Assembly (NCBI GenBank): GCA_910576775.1
Contig: CAJTJV010000030.1
Location: forward strand, 1-35,949
Source of the DNA: an uncultured Muribaculaceae bacterium
GTDB taxonomy: Bacteria; Bacteroidota; Bacteroidia; Bacteroidales; Muribaculaceae
Length of the DNA stretch: 35,949 bases
Direction of reading: 5' to 3'
Shown piece by piece: positions 1 through 6,246 of the stretch (positions within the stretch are counted from its first letter, which is position 1; each line of letters begins with the position of its first letter). The position numbers and the translations under genes were made by a program. The notes below the pieces were generated by a model that was given only the letters and a program-made list of their open reading frames with translations, had not been told where the DNA came from and did not search any database.

Positions 1-452
1 ACTGACATATAAGAAAATAGGCCGGTGATAACACTCGGCCTACGCGGGATGGGCGGTTCCATATAGGAATGCGTCCTCCATTACTATGTGCAAATTTAAG
101 CTGAATTTTGCACATAACCGAGTTTTTTGGATAGAAAATAAATGTATTTGGGATAAAAAAACTCCTCTCTCCTTCTGGCAGGGGATGCCTGAGCGGCGGG
201 GGCGGACTAAAACGCCCCCAAGAGCAGATACACGCCTTGAGAAAATTAAAATTGCCGCAAATCTGATGTTAAATTGAGCCTTTTTGAGAAATGATTCATA
301 ATTGGTCAAATTTTCCTCAAAAAGATTTGGATTTTATCACAGTATCTAAATCCATGTCAAAAATGATTTGAAAACAATTTATGACGATGAATCAGTGGCG
401 AAGTTACGAATTTTTTCGCAAACGGGAGGTATCGGTATCCGGCTTTTTCCTG
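1..452. other. Gene-free region with four inverted repeats
   Basis: No convincing gene is present; reading frames here are short and unlike any family. Visible structure: a bulged stem at 19-41 that on the minus strand is followed by a T-rich tract (terminator-like); a perfect 10-bp inverted repeat TATGTGCAAA at 85-94 with its complement at 107-116; a perfect 7-bp GGGGGCG stem at 198-204/213-219 with an 8-nt loop; and a 9-bp inverted repeat at 280-288/316-324. It lies downstream of the topoisomerase-like gene. Such stem-rich gaps in Bacteroidales elements can be transfer origins or small RNA genes, but neither is shown here. Confidence 0.5.
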
Positions 453-1529
453 TCATTCACCCTCAAATGGGGTAAAGGCGTCGATGACCTGTTTCACAAT
501 ATGGTCGTAGATTATGCGCTCTTTTCCTGTGAGGTCAGTGGGGTGCAGCCCGGTGGTAACTATGCCGTATGTTTCATACGCACCCTCGGGCACACCTTTG
601 ATTACGCAGTGTCGGCTGAGCTTTTTGAGGGCTTTCGCCTGTTCGCCCCAGCGTGAGTTGTAACGTAGCATACGCATATTGCGTTTCATGTTGCGCCATA
701 CGCTGTAAGGTACGCCGCTCTGAATATCGGACGGGAACGAAATCAGTTTCTTCAGGTAGAGGCGCAGCACGGCATCGGCTGTTTCGTCGTGGTTATAACC
801 GAACTCGGCGGATGCGGTGACGAGCAGCGAGAGAAAACTGGGTAACACAGGGTAATCGACCAACTTGACCTCCTGACCGTTATAGATTACCGGCTTTTCT
901 TCGTCGTCCTCTTTGCCTTCGGTCGCTTTTAGAGCCTGTTGTGCCTGCTCCTCGGCCTCGGCTTCACGCCAGATCTCATCTTCTTCAAGGAATTTGTCGT
1001 AGATGACTTTGCTGATGTATTGCTTGTAGCGTTCATCGTCGATGCGGGGATTGTAGATTGCCCCGCGGATGGCGCGGTTAGTCAGCACTGGGAGCCACGC
1101 ACGGCAGGTCTTGACCGGCACGGCGAGATACCAGTAGAGGTTCCAGAAAACGAGGTCGCAGTAAGGCGTCGGCATAGTGGCGTTGATTACAAGGCTGCTG
1201 TTTTTGAACAGCGCCTTTATAGCGTCGAGCCGGGCGAGGTCTTCCGCTTTCTTGTCGTAACCCACAACCTTGTCGTAGTCGCGCACGGCGAAATCGAAAT
1301 TGTGGGCGTACACCTGCTGGGGTGTCATGGTGTCGGAGAGAATGAAGGGCTGCTTGGGGTTGTAGCTTGCCTCGACGATGCTGCCGTTCGTCCATGTGAC
1401 GGCATAGCCTTCCTTTGCATAGTGGTATTCTCCTGCGGGTGTTGCGCCGATTGCTCTTGCGATGTTGTCTGCCATAAGATGGCTGTCGGCGACTATGGTG
1501 ATTATCTTTTCAGTTTTCATATTTGACAT
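453..1529 (-). CDS. Topoisomerase III-like protein with lost catalytic residues
   Basis: A 358-residue protein recognisable as a shortened type IA topoisomerase (TopB type). The N-terminal TOPRIM-like part (about 8-165) keeps the Topo III pattern GYAVTW..G..VE (41-53) and an LVINAT block (113-118). The usual AEKPS start of the fold reads ADSHL (14-18), so the catalytic Glu is Asp, and the usual DxDREGE block reads MPTPYCD (119-125), so both metal-binding Asp are gone. Near residues 258-266, where Topo III has LI(S/T)YPRTDS, this protein has LISFPSD: the nucleophilic Tyr position is Phe265. The segment at 317-352 still resembles the HHAI-IPTG region. It is about half the length of active TopB and follows the DUF3945 gene in the same orientation. 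A DNA-binding or accessory role is inferred; strand-passing activity looks impossible. Confidence 0.75.
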   Translation of the reverse strand: MSNMKTEKIITIVADSHLMADNIARAIGATPAGEYHYAKEGYAVTWTNGSIVEASYNPKQPFILSDTMTPQQVYAHNFDFAVRDYDKVVGYDKKAEDLARLDAIKALFKNSSLVINATMPTPYCDLVFWNLYWYLAVPVKTCRAWLPVLTNRAIRGAIYNPRIDDERYKQYISKVIYDKFLEEDEIWREAEAEEQAQQALKATEGKEDDEEKPVIYNGQEVKLVDYPVLPSFLSLLVTASAEFGYNHDETADAVLRLYLKKLISFPSDIQSGVPYSVWRNMKRNMRMLRYNSRWGEQAKALKKLSRHCVIKGVPEGAYETYGIVTTGLHPTDLTGKERIIYDHIVKQVIDAFTPFEGE

Positions 1530-1555
1530 GAATTTGGTGGTTTGTAATTCTTGGA

Positions 1556-1665
1556 TGGATTCAGTGGTGAGGTAAGGCGCAGGGAGTTCCGGACCTCCTT
1601 GCGTCTTTACCGGGAGGGATACGGTTCAGAAAACCGCAGTCTGTTTCAACGTGGATTCAGTGGTG
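1556..1665. repeat. Hairpin block flanked by a 14-bp direct repeat
   Basis: TGGATTCAGTGGTG occurs at 1556-1569 and again at 1652-1665. Between the copies lie a long imperfect stem (1571-1586 with 1595-1611, loop 1587-1594) and a short perfect stem CGGTT/AACCG (1622-1626 with 1632-1636). The block fills the gap between the DUF3945 gene and the topoisomerase-like gene. It could act as an intercistronic processing or attenuation element. Confidence 0.5.
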
Positions 1666-1675
1666 TGGGGCGGAA

Positions 1676-3100
1676 TTACAGCTTCGGGCCTTTAGGCTTA
1701 CGCTGCTGTTTCTGTTGCTCATCGTTCTTGGGTTCCGTCTGACCCTTGTCGAGCGGTTCTTTCACGCCTTTTGTCGCTTCCTGCGTCTTACCGTCATTAT
1801 TGACAGCAAGCTGTGTCTTGCTTTCGTTTGACGGTGTGATTTTGGTTGCGAGGCGGGGATCGTCAAACGATGTTTCGGGTCGCTGCTTCTCTTTGTTGAA
1901 ATAGAGATACACGGTGCAGGGCTTTCCCTTGTCGTCAACCATCTGGTCGAGCTTGGCGACATTGCCTGAAACGTAGTCATTCTGCTGCTGTTCGGTAAGC
2001 GGAATCTTGTTCCACTGTTTCAGCCGCTTTATGCCGCCGTCTTTGGTAATCCATGTGGAGCGTTTTTCGGTTTTTTCGCCATCACCGGCCTTCTGCTCCT
2101 GCTTGTTCTCATTTTTCTGCGTGGTCTTCTGTGTGCGCTGCTTGGGCACAAACTCCACGCCGCGGCGTTCTGCGCTCACTTGGAGAGTGGCATGGTAGGT
2201 CTTGCCGTTCTTGCCGATAATCTCCTTGTTGGGGATAGCCATTCCGGTTTTCAGAAATTCTATCTCCTGATTGGAGAGTTTCGTTTTTCCGATGGTATCA
2301 TTGATTTCAAGCGTCGAGGCAGGAAAATGATACATTTCATGGGTGTAGCGGTCGATGCTGACATATGACGGGATAACCTCTCCGGTGGATTTGTCCACAA
2401 GGTCAACGACTTTTCCGAGGTTGCCTGTCGTGCGCAGGTTCTCCTTATCCTCGTCGGTGAACTTGTATCCGTTGTATTCCTCGTTGAGATTGGGATACTT
2501 ACGGATAAGGTGGGGCACGAGGTTGACTTTGCCCTGCTCATCGGTCTGGAATGACAGGCGGGCGTCCACCTGCTGAACCTTGCCGCCAACATCGGTGGTG
2601 ATGGTGACAAGCGCTGATTTGCGGTTGAACAGCATTTCGCGCAGGTCGCCCGACTTTTCAAGCTGTTCTTTGTCAACGCCCCAGCGTTCTTTCAGCTCCG
2701 CCCAGTCAATCTTGCTTTCGTCAACGGGCTTGTTCTTCTGTGTTTCGCTGATTTCATCGGACGGCTTTACCTCGCGGTCTTCAAGCATCGACTTGTGCGT
2801 TTCGGGGTCTTTGAGCATTTCGCCCATTACTGGCGCCTCTTTTTCGTAGTTGTCGGCGGCAACCTTGAAAAAGCTGAACATCGAGGGATTCTTGCACTGA
2901 CGCAGGAAATTCGACATAAAGGCTTCCAGCGGATTCTGCCGGATGTTGAATTTCACAAGGTCGGAGAGCTTGGCCGATTTTACATCGGACATCTTGGGTG
3001 TGCCGTCATCGTTCATGCCGGTCACTGCGCCGATTTTCCCGCTTTCGTTGTCACGGGCAATCAGCACCTGATCTTTTTCTTGGGTCTGGTCTTGTTCCAT
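1676..3100 (-). CDS. DUF4099/DUF3945 mobile-element protein
   Basis: A 474-residue soluble protein without a signal peptide. From about residue 130 it matches the DUF4099/DUF3945 architecture common in Bacteroidales conjugative elements: IDWAELKERWGV..EQLEKSG (about 131-152), a DARLSFQ...G.V...LIRKYPNLN block (about 181-206), GNLGKVVDL (about 227-235), and the end of the DUF3945 part near residue 317. The C-terminal 150 residues are charged, Lys/Gln/Glu-rich and low in complexity, ending PKGPKL, which suggests a disordered tail. The N-terminal VLIARDNESGKIGAVTGM segment is the usual start of this family. Its biochemical function is unknown; in related elements it travels with topoisomerase and HTH genes. 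It lies between the HTH pair and the topoisomerase-like gene, all on one strand and probably co-expressed. Confidence 0.85.
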   Translation of the reverse strand: MEQDQTQEKDQVLIARDNESGKIGAVTGMNDDGTPKMSDVKSAKLSDLVKFNIRQNPLEAFMSNFLRQCKNPSMFSFFKVAADNYEKEAPVMGEMLKDPETHKSMLEDREVKPSDEISETQKNKPVDESKIDWAELKERWGVDKEQLEKSGDLREMLFNRKSALVTITTDVGGKVQQVDARLSFQTDEQGKVNLVPHLIRKYPNLNEEYNGYKFTDEDKENLRTTGNLGKVVDLVDKSTGEVIPSYVSIDRYTHEMYHFPASTLEINDTIGKTKLSNQEIEFLKTGMAIPNKEIIGKNGKTYHATLQVSAERRGVEFVPKQRTQKTTQKNENKQEQKAGDGEKTEKRSTWITKDGGIKRLKQWNKIPLTEQQQNDYVSGNVAKLDQMVDDKGKPCTVYLYFNKEKQRPETSFDDPRLATKITPSNESKTQLAVNNDGKTQEATKGVKEPLDKGQTEPKNDEQQKQQRKPKGPKL

Positions 3101-3186
3101 AGAAATAAAAATTTTGTTGTTTGACTTTGCACCGACAAGCGGTGCGGTTATTTTGGTGTATGTGTGTTGTGCGTATTTTATGCGGG

Positions 3187-3480
3187 TTACAGGTCAGCAA
3201 AGAAAGCCCTTACATCTGCGGGCAGATAATAGATTTTGCCGCGCTCTCCCTTACGGGTGAATGGAATCAGTTCCATTTTGCGGTAATTATACATAGTCTT
3301 GCGGTCGATGCCGTACTTTTCGCAAACCTGCTTTTCAGTCCACATCTTCTCATCGTCAATGATTCCGAAGCCTTTCAGAGCATCAAGATATGACCGCTCC
3401 ATTTGGCGAAGACGCTCCATAAAGGTGTTTTCAAGGCTCTTTATCATCGCCGACACCTGTTTCAGTTCGTAGGCATTCAT
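3187..3480 (-). CDS. Small HTH (excisionase-type HTH_17) protein
   Basis: A 97-residue protein with an N-terminal helical segment (about 1-40, likely dimerising) and a C-terminal winged-helix domain of the HTH_17/MerR-like type: W.EKQVCEKYGIDRKTMYNYRKMELIPF (about 47-75), then a wing, and the YYLPADVRAFF ending typical of excisionase-like proteins in Bacteroidales elements. Its ATG overlaps the stop of the upstream HTH gene (ATGA, 3477-3480), so the two are translationally coupled. Likely roles are excision control or regulation of the element; which one cannot be told from sequence. Confidence 0.85.
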   Translation of the reverse strand: MNAYELKQVSAMIKSLENTFMERLRQMERSYLDALKGFGIIDDEKMWTEKQVCEKYGIDRKTMYNYRKMELIPFTRKGERGKIYYLPADVRAFFADL

Positions 3481-3842
3481 AAGCGCGGACGGTTTTTGTA
3501 GTTTGTTCGGATTTTATCAAACACGTCAGGATCCCACGGAAGATGATACACGTTGATGGCTTCGATAAGTGGGCCAAGAAAGTATAGCACCTCGCGTCCG
3601 CGTTTGAGCCATTTAAGATTGTACTGCTTTCTTATGCGCTGTAATTGGCGCGTTGAAATCCGGAGCAATGCTGCCGCTACCGAATTGGGGATTGGTGGCA
3701 TGGTCGGCTGATTGTCCTTTTCTTCTTTCTGCCGACCTGTTTTCCCTTTCTCTTTATTAAGAAGGGTGAGAACCGAAGAAACAAGTTCCCGGAGAGCTTC
3801 TTGATTATCGTGAAGCGTTTCAAGAGTTATTTCCATAATCAT
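3477..3842 (-). CDS. Small HTH DNA-binding protein of the element
   Basis: About 121 residues. The longest frame opens at a TTG (3878), but ATG codons at 3842 and 3836 are more plausible; 3842 is used here. The N-terminus is a short helix (MEITLETLHDNQEALRELVS) followed by a charged linker. The C-terminal half reads PNSVAAALLRISTRQLQRIRKQYNLKWLKRGREVLYF, an excisionase-type HTH (HTH_17-like) in which 'LLRISTRQLQRIR' is the recognition region. The protein is coupled by an ATGA overlap to the downstream HTH gene. A 12-bp perfect palindrome 60 bp upstream (3902-3913) is a possible operator for it. Confidence 0.75.
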   Translation of the reverse strand: MIMEITLETLHDNQEALRELVSSVLTLLNKEKGKTGRQKEEKDNQPTMPPIPNSVAAALLRISTRQLQRIRKQYNLKWLKRGREVLYFLGPLIEAINVYHLPWDPDVFDKIRTNYKNRPRL

Positions 3843-3901
3843 TTTTGGATTTAGTGTTACGCTTGCAAAGTTCGGCAATCGTGCAAAGGCTCATTCGGGA
3901 C

Positions 3902-3913
3902 GTTCCATGGAAC
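3902..3913. promoter_or_regulatory. 12-bp perfect palindrome upstream of the HTH pair
   Basis: GTTCCATGGAAC is its own reverse complement and sits about 60 bp upstream of the HTH gene start, in the gap between that gene and the integrase stop. Position and symmetry fit a repressor operator, possibly autoregulatory. There is no direct evidence of binding. Confidence 0.4.
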
Positions 3914-3953
3914 ATTCCACGACTTTAACCTGCGTTAACATTTTCAAAAAGAC

Positions 3954-3991
3954 ACAAAGTGCCGGCCATTGATATATAGCCAGCACTTTGT
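3954..3991 (-). terminator. Intrinsic terminator after the integrase
   Basis: ACAAAGTGC at 3954-3962 pairs with GCACTTTGT at 3983-3991, and an inner GGC/GCC extends the stem. Read on the minus strand the stem is followed by GTCTTTTTG, so it terminates transcription coming from the integrase gene, whose stop codon lies about 20 bp upstream. Confidence 0.75.
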
Positions 3992-4010
3992 CAGATAGTT
4001 AGCCTGTATA

Positions 4011-5231
4011 TCAATTAAAATCTAAAACTCCGAGATTGTGAGATAAAATCTCCATATCCTTACTGATTTTGTCGTTTGTGATTCTGGCGTAGATTTGTGT
4101 CGTCTGAATGTTGGTATGGCCCAGCATCTTCGACACAGATTCGATTGGCACACCCTTACCGAGTGTCATGGTCGTTGCGAATGTGTGCCTTGCCAGATGG
4201 AAAGTTATGTTCTTGTTGATGCCGCATATATCGGCAATCTCCTTCAGATAGCAGTTGAGCTTCTGGTTAGTGATGATAGGTAGCAGTTTCCCATCGGTAA
4301 ACTCTCCCTCATACTTTTTGAGTATCTTCATCGCAGGCGGCAGCAGTGGCACCATCACCTTTGTATTGGTCTTTTGTCGGTGGGTCACTATCCACCAGCG
4401 ACCGTCAAACATCTTTTGAATGTTGTCAACACGAAGGTGGGCGAGGTCGATATATGCCAATCCGGTGAAGCAGGCGAAGATGAAGATGTCGCGTACCTGA
4501 TTGAGCCGTGCGGACGCGAAATTCTTTGACATCATTTTCTCAAGTTCGTCTTCGGTGAGAAAACCTCGGTCAACACGCTCTGTTGAGATTTTGTAGCCGT
4601 TGAAGGGATCTACAAAAATCAGTCCTGCCCGGATAGCCTTGTTGATTACCTGCTTAAAGAATTTCATACACTTGTAGGTGGTGTTTTGGCTGTACTTGTA
4701 TTCCGTGCGCAGGAAAAATTCCAGATCGGTGATGAAGGAGAGCTTAATCTCGCGGAGCGGAATATCCGTGATGTTGTATTTCATCTTCATGAACTCCACC
4801 ACACGGCGGTACATACGCTCGTATTTCTGATAGGTGGGATCCGCCTTGCTTAATCCCACAAGTTTTTTGGTGTCTTCAAGATGCTGTTCGTAAAGTTTCA
4901 GCAATGATTCTTCGCGGGCTGTAATACCCATATAGGCGTTTTTCACCATCTCTGCGGTAACATAGCCATGACGACGCTGAATATCATAGTAGTGATCTTT
5001 CATTATCACTTGAATGTCATTCAGGCGACTGTTAAGTTCAAGTATTTTGGCTGACCGACCCTTTGCTTTGGATGCTGCGACATCCCATAGCTGAGGCTCG
5101 ATGGTGAGCTTCGAGTTGAGCTGTTCTACCTCTCCGTCAATGGTAATTCGTATCATGATGGGAGCCTTGCCCTCCTTGTTGATTTGATTACCACGGATGT
5201 AGAACAAGACTTTGAATGTGTTCTTTTTCAT
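4011..5231 (-). CDS. Tyrosine recombinase / integrase (Bacteroidetes type)
   Basis: A 406-residue site-specific recombinase. The start is the ATG at 5231 preceded by AGAAAGG; the longer frame starts at TTG. The N-terminal arm-binding region begins MKKNTFKVLFYIRGNQ with the Bacteroidetes integrase arm domain, then a SAM-like core-binding domain (about 100-205), then the catalytic domain. The HLARH box (H345, R348), LGH (H372) and the nucleophile Y381 (QIYARI) are intact. At the usual first-Arg position (GLR) the sequence reads GLAYIDLAHL, so ArgI is absent, as is known for IntDOT-type enzymes of Bacteroides elements. It presumably integrates the element at the 3' end of ssrA, 500 bp upstream of its start. 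Closest described relatives would be CTn/ICE integrases. Confidence 0.95.
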   Translation of the reverse strand: MKKNTFKVLFYIRGNQINKEGKAPIMIRITIDGEVEQLNSKLTIEPQLWDVAASKAKGRSAKILELNSRLNDIQVIMKDHYYDIQRRHGYVTAEMVKNAYMGITAREESLLKLYEQHLEDTKKLVGLSKADPTYQKYERMYRRVVEFMKMKYNITDIPLREIKLSFITDLEFFLRTEYKYSQNTTYKCMKFFKQVINKAIRAGLIFVDPFNGYKISTERVDRGFLTEDELEKMMSKNFASARLNQVRDIFIFACFTGLAYIDLAHLRVDNIQKMFDGRWWIVTHRQKTNTKVMVPLLPPAMKILKKYEGEFTDGKLLPIITNQKLNCYLKEIADICGINKNITFHLARHTFATTMTLGKGVPIESVSKMLGHTNIQTTQIYARITNDKISKDMEILSHNLGVLDFN

Positions 5232-5338
5232 CCTTTCTAAGAGTTGTGTTATCAATCTTTGCCGTTGACCGGCTTCGATATGAAAACGAGTTAAACAATT
5301 AGTGGGATTGGTCGCTTTTCAGAAACAAAAAGACGTAT

Positions 5339-5401
5339 ATCGGACAAGATAATTCGTTGATTCACAACGATATTTATTGGTGCAAGCCAATCTTGTCTGA
5401 T
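5339..5401. repeat. 12-bp inverted repeat upstream of the integrase
   Basis: ATCGGACAAGAT (5339-5350) is matched by ATCTTGTCTGAT (5390-5401), 11 of 12 positions complementary. A second short stem lies inside. It is about 110 bp upstream of the integrase start, so it could be a binding site or a leader structure for integrase expression. Confidence 0.55.
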
Positions 5402-5546
5402 AGGTGGCAGCAATACTCGATTGAAATAGTAGCAGTTATAGTCGGATTTAGTGTTGGATTAGACCTGTTTGATGTCCGATATTTTCCGACTTACGACTAA
5501 GTTGCGTCTTTGTAACTATGTGTATATTAAAATCTTATCGTGGTAA

Positions 5547-5604
5547 TCGTTACTAAATCGTTACTATTTCATTTTCCAAAATTTTAGTAACGAGTTAGTA
5601 ACGA
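5547..5604. repeat. Symmetric array of four 10-bp boxes
   Basis: TCGTTACTAA (5547-5556) and TCGTTACTAT (5558-5567) point one way; TTAGTAACGA (5584-5593) and TTAGTAACGA (5595-5604) point the other. Each pair is spaced 11 bp start to start (one helical turn), and both nested pairs share the same centre of symmetry. This is the pattern of a cooperative protein-binding site, such as arm-type integrase sites, excisionase sites or an operator. Confidence 0.75.
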
Positions 5605-5671
5605 AACTATGTCTGTAACGGTCTTTTCTTGGTCTGATTTCGGTCCTGAATCGAAAGGATTAGACACGAAA

Positions 5672-5703
5672 AAACCGCAGAACTAATTGATAGTCTGCGG
5701 TTT
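5672..5703. terminator. Terminator hairpin downstream of ssrA
   Basis: AAACCGCAGA at 5672-5681 pairs with TCTGCGGTTT ending at 5703, with further ACTA/TAGT complementarity toward the loop. It starts 36 bp beyond the tmRNA 3' end. Read on the minus strand the stem is followed by a short TTCGTG tract, read on the plus strand by TGTC. Probable terminator of ssrA. Confidence 0.65.
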
Positions 5704-5739
5704 GTCTGATTTAGTCTACAGAGTGTCCGTAGTAGCAAG

Positions 5740-6136
5740 TGGAGCTGGAGGGATTTGAACCCTCGTCCAAACGCGGAACTAATGTGCTTTCTACGTGCGT
5801 AGTTTCAAGTTTGTTTTCGAGCTGTGGCAGGCCTGAAACTACCAACCGCAGCCTTATCTCCTAAATTTCGGGAGGCTTCCGGAGTTTAAGCCTTCCTATT
5901 CCCGATTTGCCAGCACCGCCTTATCGATGAGCCTCGGAACAAGGGCTTTCGGGCGATGTCTTGTCGCTGCAACTGTTGCGGCGATTAAGCGTAATCTACT
6001 GTACTTCGATTAGGCAGCAAGAGCGTAGTTATTTTCGCCATTTAAATTGTTCGAAATCCGATATTATAGAGCATGGATTCCAAAGCTCTGCACGCTTACC
6101 CACCACTTCTACGCGCTGTCAAAACCGGTCAGCCCC
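5740..6136 (-). ncRNA. ssrA: tmRNA (transfer-messenger RNA)
   Basis: A 397-nt tmRNA that rescues stalled ribosomes. The 5' GGGGCTG (6136-6130) pairs with the 3' CAGCTCC (5747-5741), with discriminator A at 5740; CCA is not encoded. The tRNA-like T-arm GGTTCAAATCCC lies just inside the 3' end, and the conserved 5' start GGGGCTGACCGGTTTTGACAG is present. The tag reading frame (6010-6039) encodes GENNYALAA followed by TAA, the tag seen in Bacteroides relatives, with GGC as the resume codon. A TATATTTG promoter box lies 23 bp upstream. The 3' end faces the integrated element and is the likely integration target. Confidence 0.97.
6010..6039 (-). CDS. ssrA: tmRNA proteolysis tag frame
   Basis: The mRNA-like part of tmRNA: codons GGC to GCC followed by TAA give GENNYALAA. 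The terminal ALAA is the degron recognised by ClpXP-type proteases in the characterised system. It has no start codon because translation resumes here after trans-translation. Confidence 0.9.
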   Translation of the reverse strand, partial: GENNYALAA

Positions 6137-6158
6137 ATAGTTTTGGTGAATTATTTTG

Positions 6159-6166
6159 CAAATATA
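6159..6166 (-). promoter_or_regulatory. ssrA promoter -7 box
   Basis: TATATTTG on the minus strand (CAAATATA on plus) matches the Bacteroidota TAnnTTTG -7 element. It ends 22 bp before the tmRNA 5' end, so the transcript would have a short 5' leader removed by processing. The -33 TTTG match is weak (CTTG near 6189). Confidence 0.65.
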
Positions 6167-6209
6167 ACAATTTTATTCGTAGAATAAACAAGGGATTAAA
6201 TTTTATTAC

Positions 6210-6217
6210 TACATTTG
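6210..6217 (+). promoter_or_regulatory. Promoter -7 box of the LRR gene
   Basis: TACATTTG matches TAnnTTTG exactly and lies 29 bp before the ATG at 6247. It is divergent from the ssrA promoter, only about 45 bp away. Confidence 0.6.
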
Positions 6218-6246
6218 CATTTTATTAACTATATTTCTTGCGAAAC

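Larger units (their letters stand above)
5232..5739. other. Integrase-ssrA gap with repeats (probable att/regulatory region)
   Basis: No gene is visible. The gap contains a near-perfect 12-bp inverted repeat (5339-5350 with 5390-5401, one mismatch), with a nested ATTGG/CCAAT stem (5376-5380/5387-5391); a symmetric four-box array (5547-5604); repeated GTC(T/G)GATTT words at 5441, 5632 and 5704; and the ssrA terminator (5672-5703). The layout fits a recombinase/excisionase-binding attachment region, by inference. Confidence 0.6.
1..5740. mobile_element. Right end of an integrated element (ICE or mobilizable island) at ssrA; left end outside window
   Basis: This stretch holds a typical Bacteroidales conjugative or mobilizable element gene set on the minus strand: topoisomerase-like protein, DUF4099/DUF3945 protein, two small HTH proteins and a tyrosine integrase. 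The integrase is the last gene before the 3' end of the tmRNA gene, and its start codon is about 500 bp from it. Integrase next to a tmRNA or tRNA 3' end is the classic geometry of an attachment-site junction. The right boundary is placed at the ssrA 3' end by inference only, because the second copy of the att core would lie left of the window. No relaxase or transfer gene is visible here, so whether the element is an ICE, a mobilizable unit or a decayed island cannot be decided. Confidence 0.7.

Noticed and set aside
86..656. Short plus-strand reading frames (86-277, 381-656) over the left gap and topoisomerase-like gene
   Set aside because: The second is antisense to a recognisable gene and the first has no family likeness, start signal or neighbour; both are shadows.
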